64,000 nt of DNA. Origin: DASTBU01 sp035711845. GTDB taxonomy: Bacteria > Acidobacteriota > Vicinamibacteria > Vicinamibacterales > 2-12-FULL-66-21. The notes below the pieces were generated by a model, which searched no databases, was not told the origin of the DNA, and saw nothing but the letters and a program-made list of their open reading frames with translations. The stretch lies in assembly GCA_035711845.1 (NCBI GenBank), contig DASTBU010000084.1, positions 124,001-188,000 on the forward strand. Reading direction: 5' to 3'. Below, piece by piece: positions 52,366 through 63,000 of the stretch (position 1 is its first letter; each line of letters begins with the position of its first letter). The position numbers and the translations under genes are program-made.

Positions 52366-55300
52366 ATGAAGTGCAGGCTTGTCACGCTTGTGGTGTGCCT
52401 GTTCCTGGGCGCGGCCGGTCCGGCCTACGCTCAGGGAGCCGCCACGACATCGACCCTCTCGGGCGTCGTCGTTGACTCGGCCGGCGGCGTGGTGCCGGGC
52501 GCGGATGTCACCATCCGGCACAACGCAACCGGGGTTACGCAGTCAGCGACCAGCAACGCGGAAGGCGCGTATTCGTTCCCCCGCCTTCCGATCGGCACCT
52601 ACACGGTGACGGTCACCCTGCAGGGCTTCAAGACCTTCGTGGCCACCGACGTGGTGCTCACGGCCGGTTCGCCGGCCAGCGTTCGTGCGTTGCTCGAGGT
52701 CGGCGGCCTCGAAGAGCAGATCGTGGTGTCGTCCAGATCTGAAATCATCCAGACACAGTCCACCGTGGTCTCCGCGACCGTCAATGCCCAGCAGATCCTG
52801 AAACTGCCGAACGTGAGCCGTGCGGCGCTGGACTTCGTGACGAGCCTCCCGGGTGTGACCACGGCTGGCGGCAATCGGCAGTCGCAGATCAACGGCTTGC
52901 CGCGTGGCGTGATCAACATCACGCTGGACGGCGTCAACGTCCAGGACAACACGCTGAGGAGCACGGACGGCTTCTTCGCTATCGTGAACCCCCGGCTCGA
53001 CGCAGTCGAAGAAGTCACGGTGACGACAGCCACGCAGGAAGCGAGCGCCGGCCAGGGCGCCGTCCAGATCAAGTTCGTGACCCGCTCGGGCGGCAACGAC
53101 TTCACGGGCAGCGGCTATCACTACTACCGCAGCGACAAGCTCAACGCGAACACCTGGTTCAACAACCGTGGCGGCGTCGCCAAAACCCCGCTCAAGCAGA
53201 ACCAGATCGGCGGACGCGCGGGTGGTCCGATCGTGATTCCGGGGCTGTTCGACGGCCGGAACAAGGCGTTCTTCTTCTTCAACTACGAGGAATTCCGCCA
53301 GCCGGGCGCCGTGTCGCGCGACAGGAACATCCTCAACCCCCTCGCCCAGCAGGGCATCTTCACCTACATCCCGACAGGGGGATCGCCGCAGCAGGTGAAC
53401 CTGCTCGCGCTCGCGGCGCAGAACGGTCAGACAGCGACACCGGATCCGATCGTCGCCAACCTCCTTCGAGACATTCGGAGCGCTGTGACCGGAGGCTCGA
53501 TTCAACGATTGGACGACAACCTCGAGCGCTTCAGGTTCAACAACGACTTCGAGTCGGTCATACGCTATCCAACGACGCGCATCGACTACAACATCACCGA
53601 GAAGCACCGCTTCAGCAACGCGTTCAACTACCAGCAGTTCAGTACCAACCCCGACACGCTGAACAACCGGGACCCGCGCTTTCCGGGCTTCCCAGCCACG
53701 GCCAGTCAGACGTCCAAGCGCTACGGCATCAGCAACTCGCTGCGCTCGACGCTCAACTCCAACGTCGTCAACGAGGCGCTGGTCGCGTGGAGCGGCGCGC
53801 CAGTTCAGTTCTTTCAGGAACTGAACACGAGCATGTGGGGCGGGGCCTCCGTAGCCGATCAGGGGGGGTACCGGATTCTATTCCCCACGACGGCGGGGAT
53901 GAATCCGGCGGATGCATCCAACGCAGCTACCCCGTCGTCCCGAAATGCCTCGACCATGCTGGTTGAAAACACGTTGACGTGGCTCCGGGGCAGCCACAGT
54001 CTCAGCATGGGCGGATCGTGGACGCAATACGACCTGTGGTTGAAGAACCAGCAGCTGGTGCCCAACGTATCGCTGGGATCGACCGCAAATACCCTGACCA
54101 ACCTGGTAACAGGCGATCCCGCACAGGGACTGTTCAACCAGACGAATTTCCCTGGCGCTTCTGCCGCGCAACTGAATCAGGCACAGGCGCTCTACGCGCT
54201 TCTCACCGGCCGCGTGACGCAGATAGGTGCCGAGGGGAGACTGAACGAGGACACTAATCAGTACCAATACCTCGGCCAGTCTACTCAGCGCGCTCGCATG
54301 CGGGAAGCCGGGTTCTTCATCCAGGACTCCTGGCGTATCCGGCCGGACCTGACGATCAACGCGGGCCTGCGCTACGAGCTGCAGTTCCCGTTCGCGCCGC
54401 GGAACGACAGCTACTCGACGGCCACGGTGGAGAGCTTCTGTGGCCGGTCGGGGACGAACCCGAATACTTTCTGCAATCTGTTCCAGGCTGGCCACCAGCC
54501 GGGGTCGCCGACAACGTTCATCAACTTCGGCGAGGGCACGGCGGCGTACAACACCGACTACGACAACTGGGCCCCCAGCGTTGGCGCGGCCTGGACGTTC
54601 AACGGCTCGTCCGGCCTCTTGGGCGCCATTTTCGGCACGAGTGAAGGTGACTCCGTGCTCCGGGGCGGGTTCACGAGAGCATTCAGCCGCGAAGGCATGG
54701 CCAACTTCTCCAATCAGTTCGGGGCCAACCCCGGGGTCTCGATCGACGCCACGCGAAACCAGGCGCTCGGTAACCTCGGCGGGCTACCGTTGCTGTTCCG
54801 GGACGGGAACCTGTCGGCCCCGCCCATCGCTTCGACGCCCGAGTACCCACTGACCGATGTCGTGACGCAGGACGTCAACCTGATGGATCCGGACCTCCAG
54901 GTCCCGTACGCGGATTCCTGGACCCTCGGGCTCCAGCGGACTGTTGGCCGCAATATGGCCGTGGAGGTCCGCTACGTCGGCACGAGGGCGCGTGAGCTCT
55001 GGGAAACGTTGAACTATAACGAGGTCAACATCTTCGAGAACAACTTCATCAACGAATTCCGCACAGCGCAGGACAACCTGCGGGCCAACGTCGCCGCAGG
55101 GCTGACGTCTCAGGGATTCGCATACCGGGGACCGGGCACGGGCACGGTACCGCTGCCAATCATGTTCGCCTACTTCCAGGGGGCTGGAGATGCGAACGAC
55201 CCGGCGGCGTATACGTCATCGAACTTCAGGACGAACAACACCTACCTGACGCCGCTCGCGATGTTCAACCCGAACCCGTTCAGCTTCGCGACCAACTTGT

Positions 55301-56241
55301 ACAGCAACGCCAGCCAGCGCAACAACGCCGCGCGTGCCGGCTATCCAGCGAACTTCTTCCTGGCGAATCCCGATCTGATCGGGGGCGCGGACCTGACCAC
55401 GAACGTCGCCAAGTCCAACTACCACGCGCTGCAGTTGGAGGTCCGCCGCCGGATGGCGCAGGGTCTCCAGTTCCAGGCCAACTACTCCTTCGGCAACCAG
55501 CAAGTGAGCTCGTGGCAGACTCACCGGCGACCGGTGTTCATGATCCGCGACGCGGGGGATCCGGGAGATATCACGCACGTCTTCAAGTTCAGCGGGCTCT
55601 ACGATCTGCCGTTCGGCCAGGGCCGCCGGTTTGGCGGCAATGTCAACGGGTTCGTGAACCGGCTGATCGGTGATTGGTCCCTCAGCGTGGTGGGCCGGAT
55701 CCAGAGCGGCCGTCTCGTCGACCTGGGCAACGTCCGGCTGGTGGGCATGACGGCTGACGATGTGCAGGGCTTCTACAAGATCCGGTTCGACGACGCCGGC
55801 AAGAAGATCTGGATGTTGCCGCAGGACGTCATCGACAACACGATTCGGGCGTTCAACGTGAGCGCAACCTCCGCCACCGGGTATGGGTCCGGCGGGCCTC
55901 CGACCGGCCGCTACTTCGCGCCGGCCAACGGTCCGAATTGCATCGAGATAGACGCGCCGCAAGCCAACCAGAGCAGCGGTGACTACGGTGACTGCGGCGT
56001 GCGCTCGCTCGTTGTCACGGGACCGATGTTCCAGAACTACGACATCAGCATTGCCAAGCGGGTTCCGGTCGTCGGTCGCACGAATATCGAGTTCCGCTTC
56101 GAGATGTTGAATGCCTTCAACAACGCGAACTTCGTCCCGGTGGGCGGTCTCGGGTCGGTCCTCAATAATTACGAGGTGGACGATCTCACGGGCAATAACC
56201 TCGCGCGGGTCGTTCAGATCGTCACGCGGATCAACTGGTAA
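52366..56241 (+). CDS. TonB-dependent outer-membrane receptor (Oar-like), copy A
   Basis: The 1291-residue receptor has a signal peptide (LVVCLFLGAAGPAYAQG). A carboxypeptidase-regulatory-like domain (LSGVVVDSAGGVVPGADVTI, about 30-110), a plug (QINGLPRGVINITLDGVNVQ) and a large barrel ending in TRINW follow. It is a close paralogue of the receptor at 60057, with long identical blocks such as RSGGNDFTGSGYHYYRSDKL. Ligand unknown. The ATG at 52366 follows GGAGGATGCTCA. Confidence 0.93.
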   Translation: MKCRLVTLVVCLFLGAAGPAYAQGAATTSTLSGVVVDSAGGVVPGADVTIRHNATGVTQSATSNAEGAYSFPRLPIGTYTVTVTLQGFKTFVATDVVLTAGSPASVRALLEVGGLEEQIVVSSRSEIIQTQSTVVSATVNAQQILKLPNVSRAALDFVTSLPGVTTAGGNRQSQINGLPRGVINITLDGVNVQDNTLRSTDGFFAIVNPRLDAVEEVTVTTATQEASAGQGAVQIKFVTRSGGNDFTGSGYHYYRSDKLNANTWFNNRGGVAKTPLKQNQIGGRAGGPIVIPGLFDGRNKAFFFFNYEEFRQPGAVSRDRNILNPLAQQGIFTYIPTGGSPQQVNLLALAAQNGQTATPDPIVANLLRDIRSAVTGGSIQRLDDNLERFRFNNDFESVIRYPTTRIDYNITEKHRFSNAFNYQQFSTNPDTLNNRDPRFPGFPATASQTSKRYGISNSLRSTLNSNVVNEALVAWSGAPVQFFQELNTSMWGGASVADQGGYRILFPTTAGMNPADASNAATPSSRNASTMLVENTLTWLRGSHSLSMGGSWTQYDLWLKNQQLVPNVSLGSTANTLTNLVTGDPAQGLFNQTNFPGASAAQLNQAQALYALLTGRVTQIGAEGRLNEDTNQYQYLGQSTQRARMREAGFFIQDSWRIRPDLTINAGLRYELQFPFAPRNDSYSTATVESFCGRSGTNPNTFCNLFQAGHQPGSPTTFINFGEGTAAYNTDYDNWAPSVGAAWTFNGSSGLLGAIFGTSEGDSVLRGGFTRAFSREGMANFSNQFGANPGVSIDATRNQALGNLGGLPLLFRDGNLSAPPIASTPEYPLTDVVTQDVNLMDPDLQVPYADSWTLGLQRTVGRNMAVEVRYVGTRARELWETLNYNEVNIFENNFINEFRTAQDNLRANVAAGLTSQGFAYRGPGTGTVPLPIMFAYFQGAGDANDPAAYTSSNFRTNNTYLTPLAMFNPNPFSFATNLYSNASQRNNAARAGYPANFFLANPDLIGGADLTTNVAKSNYHALQLEVRRRMAQGLQFQANYSFGNQQVSSWQTHRRPVFMIRDAGDPGDITHVFKFSGLYDLPFGQGRRFGGNVNGFVNRLIGDWSLSVVGRIQSGRLVDLGNVRLVGMTADDVQGFYKIRFDDAGKKIWMLPQDVIDNTIRAFNVSATSATGYGSGGPPTGRYFAPANGPNCIEIDAPQANQSSGDYGDCGVRSLVVTGPMFQNYDISIAKRVPVVGRTNIEFRFEMLNAFNNANFVPVGGLGSVLNNYEVDDLTGNNLARVVQIVTRINW

Positions 56242-56354
56242 GGCACAACGTCGGGACCGGTCAGGGTGGGTCCTGGCCGGCCTCTGATAGCCGGTACTCG
56301 CCGGTACGCAGGTGTCTCCTCCCACCTGCGGCTGGCGGGACCGGCGTTTCCATT

Positions 56355-56477
56355 TGACGATTGGCAAATTGCGAATCGTCGATTGGGTGATTGACGATTC
56401 GAGCGTGCGATTGGCGACGTCAATCAGCAATCACCAATGTCATCACCTCAATCGTCGATCTGCGATCGCCAATCGCC
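56355..56477. repeat. ATTG/CAAT-rich inverted repeat cluster
   Basis: GATTGGCAAATTGCGAATCG-like units on the left face CAATCACCAATGTC- and CAATCGTCGATC-like units on the right, so the region can fold into multiple hairpins. It resembles 10821-10846 and lies between the receptor and GT2 genes. Confidence 0.65.
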
Positions 56478-56486
56478 CATGGCCTC

Positions 56487-57287
56487 TCATGACGATTTGG
56501 AATCGGTGATGGGCGCCGGTCTGCTCCGTCGCATCCAGCGCTCCCGGGGAAAGCGCGCGGAGCGAATGATGCCCCACCGGCTCAGGCGAAATGCGAACGC
56601 CGTCGTGAGGCATCCGATGCCGTAGGGGATGCAACGCAGGAAGCCGATCGATGACGCCTCTGCCGTGTATCGCGTGGGACACGACACCTCGCCGATCCGA
56701 TAGCCGAGCCATGCGGCTTCCGCGAGCACCTCGTTGTCGAAGAGGAAATCATCCGAGTTCAGGTCGAGAGGCAACTGCTCGAGAAGCTCGCGCGAAAAAG
56801 CCCGGTATCCAGTGTGGAACTCCGAGACTTTGGTGCCCAGCAGGCAGTTCCCCATCAGCGTGAGCGCGCGGTTGGCCACATAGCGCCAGAGCGGCATGCC
56901 TCCCTCGAGCGCCTGTCCGCCGAGAATGCGTGAGCCGAGCACGCACCCGTAGAATCCGCTGGCCACGAGATCCACCATCGCCGGAAGCAGCTTTGGCGGG
57001 TACTGGTAATCCGGATGAATCATCACGACGATGTCGGCGCCGTGATCCAGGGCCAGGCGGTAGCATGTTTTCTGATTGGCGCCGTAGCCCCGGTTGCTGG
57101 GATGAGACCGCGCCACGACCTTCGGAAGTCGCCGCGCCAGCGACAGAGTCCGATCCTGACTGGCGTCGTCCACGACGATCACCAGGTCGACAACATCGAA
57201 TTCCACCACTTCACGCCACGTCCGCTCGAGCGTACGCTCCGCGTTGTACGCCGGCATGACGACGACGACCTTGTTGCCGGCGATCAT
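56487..57287 (-). CDS. GT2 family glycosyltransferase
   Basis: The 266-residue enzyme transfers a nucleotide-activated sugar to a lipid or protein acceptor. GT2 motifs: VVVVMPAYNAERTLERTW, the nucleotide-binding DLVIVVDDASQD and the DXD-like HPDYQYPP. Its C-terminal half lacks long membrane helices, and the fold resembles dolichyl-phosphate mannose synthase types. Placed downstream of the TPR membrane gene on the same strand with a 127-base gap, which suggests a shared role in lipid-linked or glycoprotein synthesis. Confidence 0.87.
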   Translation of the reverse strand: MIAGNKVVVVMPAYNAERTLERTWREVVEFDVVDLVIVVDDASQDRTLSLARRLPKVVARSHPSNRGYGANQKTCYRLALDHGADIVVMIHPDYQYPPKLLPAMVDLVASGFYGCVLGSRILGGQALEGGMPLWRYVANRALTLMGNCLLGTKVSEFHTGYRAFSRELLEQLPLDLNSDDFLFDNEVLAEAAWLGYRIGEVSCPTRYTAEASSIGFLRCIPYGIGCLTTAFAFRLSRWGIIRSARFPRERWMRRSRPAPITDSKSS

Positions 57288-57296
57288 CGTTTTCCA

Positions 57297-57311
57297 AGGG
57301 GCTTTGCCCCT
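57297..57311. repeat. GGGGCTTTGCCCC hairpin
   Basis: A short GC hairpin lies between the TPR gene stop and the GT2 start, in a region rich in CGCTCGC palindromes. It could be a mild terminator or processing site. Confidence 0.4.
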
Positions 57312-57414
57312 CGGACTCCCCTACACGCGCCCTCGCTCGCCGCTGCGCCGGCTCGCTCCGGTCGCGTGGCTCGCTCCCTGCGCTCGCTCGCGATGTGCAA
57401 CCGAACCTTAGGCT

Positions 57415-59676
57415 TCATCTTTCAGCCCCTGGCGACCGGGAACGTGTCTCACGCTTTCTCAAGTCGATCAGCATCCGACGCGCGGCTTCGTGGGCCGGAT
57501 CCTGGCGAACGACCGCCTCGAGCTGCTGTCGAGCCTCGGCGATCAGCCCCTTCCTCCACAGCACGACCGCCAGATCGTAGCGCGACGCGGAATCGTCCGG
57601 TCGAAGCCGGACGGCCTCGTGCAGGTGCACCAGGGCCTCGTCCACCCGTCCGAGACGCGCCAGCGAGTTCCCGAGGTTGGACCGCGCTTCCGCGAGTGAG
57701 GGATTCAACCGGGCTGCCTTCTCGTACTCGAGCGCGGCGCCTTCGAGCCTCCCGGCGGATTCCAGGGTTTCGCCGAGACCGATTCTCGACCGGGCGTCAG
57801 CCGGATCCAGACCGAGAGCCGTCTCGAACTGCACGATTGCATCGTCGGTGCGGCCCTCGAGCGCGAGCGCCGAGCCGAGGTGCCTGCGGGCTGCGCCATC
57901 GGTCGGTTGCATGTCGACAGCCTTGGCGAAGTGTTCGATGGCTTCCGACATCCTGCCCTGTCTGGCCAGAGCAACTCCCAGGTTGCCATGAGCCAGCGCC
58001 AGATCGGGAGCGGTCTCGAGGGCCGCGCGGAGATGTGCCTCAGCCTCCGCGAACTTCCGTTGCTCGGCGAGCGCGGCGCCGAGATTGGCGTGAGCTGGCG
58101 CGTCATCGGGACTGACCCGCAGGGCGTGGCGATAATGTGCGATCGCCTCGTCCAGCCGGCCGGCCGATCCGAGGGCGGCGCCGATGCCCGTATGTGCTTC
58201 TACCGAGTCAGGATTGATTCGGAGCGCCGCCTGGTAATGCGAAAGAGCCTCGTCGGACTTCTCCACCGCGACCAGTGCCTCCGCCAGACCATGGTGCGCT
58301 CGGTAGTTATTGAGGGTTACGCGCAGCGTATGCTGCCAAAGCGTGATGCTGTCTTCCCAGATTGCCACCTGCCGGCGCGCCAGAACCACGCTCGCGACAA
58401 TGGCACCCGTCGCCGCCGCGGCGATCAAGTACGGCCTGACAGGCAGGCGCTGGAGCACGTCCGGAAGCCCCCAGACGAGCACGATGAAAAGGCCCACGAG
58501 TGGCAGGTAGGTATACCTGTCGGCCATAGGCTGGCTACCCACCTGCACCAGCCCGATCACGGGTACGAGAGTGCCGACGTACCAGAACCACCCTACTGCC
58601 GCGTACTTGTAGCGAGTTCCAGCCCGAGCAGCCAACGCCGTCAGTCCGATCAGCAACACGACTCCGAAAGCGACGCGCCACAAGGGCTCGCCTGCCGAGT
58701 AGGGATACAGCGGAGCAAGGTCCACCGGCCAGATCATCTGCCTCATGTAGCTCGCGTATGCGACGACGGCGTTCGCGAGGCGACGTCCCACCGGAATCGT
58801 GTCGAAGGCACGGACCGCCCCCGCACTCTGCTGCACGAGGTAAGTCACCATGCTCGACGCCAGTGCACAGACGAACAGCGGGACTTTCTCCAGGATCAGC
58901 GCGCGGAATGCCGGCGTTTTCGTCACGTGCCAGAGTCCGTTCCGCTCTTTCTCGTGCGCCGGTGCCACCCGCGCAAGCGGCCAGACGTCGAGTAGCAGCA
59001 GCACCAGAGGCAAGGTCACGAGCATGGGCTTGGTCGCAAGCCCGAGCACGAAGAACAGCAGCACCAGGCCATACCGGCTCCGCGACCCTGTTTCGACGTA
59101 TCGCAAGTAAGCCCACAGCGTCAGCATCGCGAACAGGGTGCTCAGGACGTCCTTGCGCTCGGCCACCCAGGCGACCGACTCCACGTGCAGCGGATGGACG
59201 GCGAAGAGCCCAGCCACAATGGCACTTCGGAGAGCCGCGCCTGTCATGCGGCTGAGGAGGACGAACAGCAAGAGCGTATTGAACAGATGAATCAGGACGC
59301 TCGTAGCGTGATGTCCTCCCGCACTCAAACCATGCAGCTCCACGTCGATCATGTGGGACAACCACGTCACCGGGTGCCAGTTCCCGGCGTACGTCGCGGT
59401 CAGAGCCCAGATGGCTCCGCTCCAGGTCAGCCCCGCGCGGACGTGCCGGTTCTCGAGGACGTAGTTCGGGTCGTCGAAGTTGGTGAAGCCGAGGTTCAGC
59501 GCCGGCGCATAGACGACGAGCACGGCGGCGACGAGGCCCATACCCAGAGCCCAGTGCGGCCTTCGCCATGGGAAGGCAGTGTGGCGAGCGGCCGGCGCTC
59601 GCCGGGACGAACGAATGGCGTGGGTGCTCACCCGGGTCGCAGGATGCTCTGTCGTTCGATGTGCTCTCTTTGCCAT
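57415..59676 (-). CDS. Membrane protein with C-terminal TPR repeats
   Basis: The 753-residue protein has about ten hydrophobic helices in its first ~430 residues and the pieces FTNFDDPNYVLEN and HLFNTLLLFVLLSRM. About nine TPR-like repeats then span roughly 455-735 (IAHYRHALRVSPDDAPAH, IVQFETALGLDPADARS, LVHLHEAVRLRPDDSAS). The N-terminal half resembles GT-C protein-O-mannosyltransferase-like membrane proteins of the DUF1736 kind. It may glycosylate exported proteins. Transcribed leftward with the GT2 gene. Confidence 0.85.
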   Translation of the reverse strand: MAKRAHRTTEHPATRVSTHAIRSSRRAPAARHTAFPWRRPHWALGMGLVAAVLVVYAPALNLGFTNFDDPNYVLENRHVRAGLTWSGAIWALTATYAGNWHPVTWLSHMIDVELHGLSAGGHHATSVLIHLFNTLLLFVLLSRMTGAALRSAIVAGLFAVHPLHVESVAWVAERKDVLSTLFAMLTLWAYLRYVETGSRSRYGLVLLFFVLGLATKPMLVTLPLVLLLLDVWPLARVAPAHEKERNGLWHVTKTPAFRALILEKVPLFVCALASSMVTYLVQQSAGAVRAFDTIPVGRRLANAVVAYASYMRQMIWPVDLAPLYPYSAGEPLWRVAFGVVLLIGLTALAARAGTRYKYAAVGWFWYVGTLVPVIGLVQVGSQPMADRYTYLPLVGLFIVLVWGLPDVLQRLPVRPYLIAAAATGAIVASVVLARRQVAIWEDSITLWQHTLRVTLNNYRAHHGLAEALVAVEKSDEALSHYQAALRINPDSVEAHTGIGAALGSAGRLDEAIAHYRHALRVSPDDAPAHANLGAALAEQRKFAEAEAHLRAALETAPDLALAHGNLGVALARQGRMSEAIEHFAKAVDMQPTDGAARRHLGSALALEGRTDDAIVQFETALGLDPADARSRIGLGETLESAGRLEGAALEYEKAARLNPSLAEARSNLGNSLARLGRVDEALVHLHEAVRLRPDDSASRYDLAVVLWRKGLIAEARQQLEAVVRQDPAHEAARRMLIDLRKRETRSRSPGAER

Positions 59677-60056
59677 TTCCTCATCGAGACGAGCGCGGCG
59701 TTTCCGGGTCTATCGTGACACGGTCCCGTTCGAGGCTGCGGAATGAACGCCGTTGGGCGGAGCCTCCACATTGTCGCTGAACTGCTGAGCAAATGAAATG
59801 AATGCCCCCTCTTCCGCGGCCCTCCCGAACCGCTCCCTCCGACCAGGGGCAGTTTCGGCGCCGGACACCCGTGGACGACGATTCGTCCCCACTTACCGCA
59901 GTTTCGTCCCCGGTGCCGACCCATTACCCCTCCCCTGTACCAGCATTGACAGCCTGCTGAGCTCGGTCCAAGCTTGCCGCCATCTACCGGTCGAGAACCC
60001 CGCTTGGGGATCTGGCCGGCGGATGAACGTCTGTCGCAGCACATGGAGGATGCTCA
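59677..60056. other. 380-base divergent interval with conserved leader (copy B)
   Basis: The region upstream of the receptor includes a leader homologous to copy A. No gene is visible; the open frames are antisense to the leader. Confidence 0.7.
59931..60056 (+). promoter_or_regulatory. Conserved upstream leader of TonB receptor (copy B)
   Basis: The segment contains the same TTGACA, GTCCAAGCTT, GAGAACCCCGCTTGGGGATC and GGAGGATGCTCA blocks as copy A, in the same order and spacing. Fine differences are spread through the middle. Confidence 0.65.
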
Positions 60057-63000
60057 ATGAAGTGCAGGCTTGTCACACTCGTGGTGTGCCTGTTCCTCGG
60101 CGCGGCCGGTCCGGCCTTCGCCCAGGGTGGCACCACCTCGACGATCTCAGGGGTCGTTGTCGACACCGCGGGCGGCGTCGTACCCGGCGCGGACGTGCAG
60201 ATCAAGCACAACGCGACCGGCGTCACGCAATCCAGCGTCAGCAATGCCGAGGGGGCGTTCTCGTTCCCCAGCCTTCCCGTTGGCACCTACACCGTCACGG
60301 TCACGCTTCAGGGGTTCAAGACCTTCGTCGCCAACGACGTCGTGCTGACGTCGGGCGCGCCGGCGTCGGTCCGCGCCCTCCTCGAAGTTGGCGGCCTCGA
60401 AGAGCAGATCGTCGTGTCGTCGAAATCCGAGATCGTCCAGACGCAGTCCACAGTCGTTTCCTCGACGATCAACACCAACCAGATCGTGAAGCTGCCGATC
60501 ACCAGCCGCAGCGCGATGGACTTCGTGACGATGCTGCCGGGCGTGACCACGGCGGGCGGCAACCGTCAGTCGCAGATCAACGGCCTGCCGCGCGGCGTGA
60601 TCAACATCACACTCGACGGCGTCAACATCCAGGACAACACGCTTCGCAGCACGGACGGCTTCTTCGCCATCGTCAGCCCCCGTCTGGACGCGATTGAAGA
60701 GGTGACCGTCACCACGGCGACGCAGGAAGCGAGCGCCGGTCAGGGCGCCGTGCAGATCAAGTTCGTGACCCGCTCGGGCGGGAACGACTTCACGGGCAGC
60801 GGCTACCACTATTACCGCAGCGACAAGCTCAACGCGAACACCTGGTTCAACAACAGGAACGGCGTCGACAAAGCGGAGCTGAAGCAGAACCAGTACGGCG
60901 TGCGCGCGGGCGGGCCCATCGTGATCCCGGGCCTGTTCGACGGCCGCAACAAGGCGTTCTTCTTCGGCAACTACGAGGAATTCCGCCAGCCGAGCGGTGT
61001 GACCCGCAACAGGAACATCCTCAACGCCGGCGCGCAGCAAGGCATTTTCACCTACACGCCCACGGGCGGGTCGGCGCAGACCGTGAACCTCCTGGCGCTC
61101 GCAGCGGCCAACGGCCAGACGTCTTCGGCGGACCCGGTTGTCGCAAGGGTCCTGGGTGACATTCGCTCCGCTGTGGGCGGCGGGTCGATCGCCAGGATCG
61201 ACGACAACCTGGAGCGGTTCACGTTCAACGTGGCCACCGACTCCATTCGTCGTTACCCGACGAGCAGAATCGATTACAACTTCAGCGACAAGCACCGGTT
61301 CAGCAACGCGTTCAACTACCAGTACTTCACCGACTTCCCCGACACGCTGAACAACATGGACCCGACGTTCCCCGGCTTCCCGATCTCGGCCGGTCAGAAG
61401 TCGGAGCGGTACAGCATCAGCAACTCGCTCCGGTCGAACCTCTCGTCCAATCTGGTCAACGAAGGCCTGGTGGCGTGGAGCGGCGCGCCGGTGACGTTCT
61501 TCGGGGAGCTGAGCCCGAGCAACTGGAGCGGCTCGTCAACTGCCGACCAGACGGGGTTCCGAATCGTGTTCCCCTCCACGACCGGCTTGAACCCGGTCAG
61601 CGCCAACCCGACCGGGGGATTCAATCCACAGTCGCGTAATGCCTCGACGCTGCTCATCGAGGACACGCTCACCTGGCTCAGGGGCCGGCACAGCTTCACG
61701 ATGGGCGGATCCTGGACGCAGTACGATTTGTGGCTGAAGAACCAGCAGATGGTGCCCAACATCCAGTTGGGGTCCAACTCCGCGACAGGCGCCAATCTCG
61801 TCTCGGGCGATCCCGCCCTCGGCATGTTCAACCAGGGGAACTTCCCCGGCGCATCCGCCGCGCAGTTGAATCAGGCCCAGGCGCTGTATGCGTTGGTCAC
61901 CGGACGCATCGTTTCAATCGGCGCGAACGCGGCCTTGAGCGAGACGTCCAACGAGTACGAGTACCTGGGCAACTCCGTGCAGCGCGCCCGCATGCGCGAG
62001 GCCGGGTTCTTCATCCAGGACTCCTGGCGCCTGCGGCCCGATCTGACGATCAATGCAGGGCTGCGCTACGAGCTGCAGTTCCCGTTCTCCCCGCGCAACG
62101 ACAGCTACTCGACAGCGACGCTCGAGAGCTTCTGCGGCATCTCGGGCACGAACCCGAGCACCGTCTGCAATCTGTTCCAGGCGGGCAACATGCCGGGGGT
62201 CCATCCGACGTTCATTGCATTCGGCAAGGGCACCTCGGCGTACGAAACCGACTACGACAACTGGGCGCCGAGCGTGGGCATCGCCTGGACGCTGAAGGGC
62301 TCCTCCGGCGTGCTCGGGCACATTCTGGGCCGCAACGAGGGCGACTCGGTCTTGCGCGGCGGCTTCACGCGTGCGTTCAGCCGCGAAGGCATGGCGCGTT
62401 TCTCGGATCAGTTCGGTGGAAACCCCGGCGTGACGATCAACGCCACCCGGGACGCCGGTCGCGGCAACCTCGGGACGCTGCCGCTCCTCTTCCGCGAGAC
62501 CGACAGGCTGGGAGCGCCAGCGTTCCCTGCGAGGCCGGAGTACCCCCTGACCGAGGTGGTCACTGGCGACGTCAACCTGCTCGATCCGAACCTCCAGGTG
62601 CCCTATGCCGACTCCTGGACGATTGGCCTGCAGCGCACGGTCGGGCGCGATATGGCCGTCGAGGTGCGCTACGTCGGCACGCGTTCGCGTGATCTCTGGG
62701 AAACTCAGAATTTCAACGAGATCAACATCTTCGACAACGGGTTCCTGAGCGAGTTCAGGGCGGCCCAGGCGAACCTGCAGGCGAACGTGGCGGCCGGCCT
62801 GGCGTCGTCCCAGGGCTTCCGCTATCGCGGCCCCGGCACCGGCACGGTGCCGCTGCCCGTCATGTTCGGATACTTCCAGGGCGCCGGGGATCCGAACAAT
62901 CCGGCTGCCTACACGTCCACGAACTTCACGAGCAACACCTTCCTGACGCCGCTGGCGATGTTCAATCCGAACCCCTTCGGCTTCGCGAACAGCCTGAACC

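Noticed and set aside
51914..52366. 150-residue minus-strand frame containing QCWYRG
   Set aside because: It is antisense to the conserved receptor leader. A similar frame recurs antisense to the other leader, so its conservation reflects the leader DNA and not a protein.
59628..60044. 138-residue minus-strand frame
   Set aside because: It is the matching antisense frame of leader copy B and overlaps the start of the TPR membrane gene.
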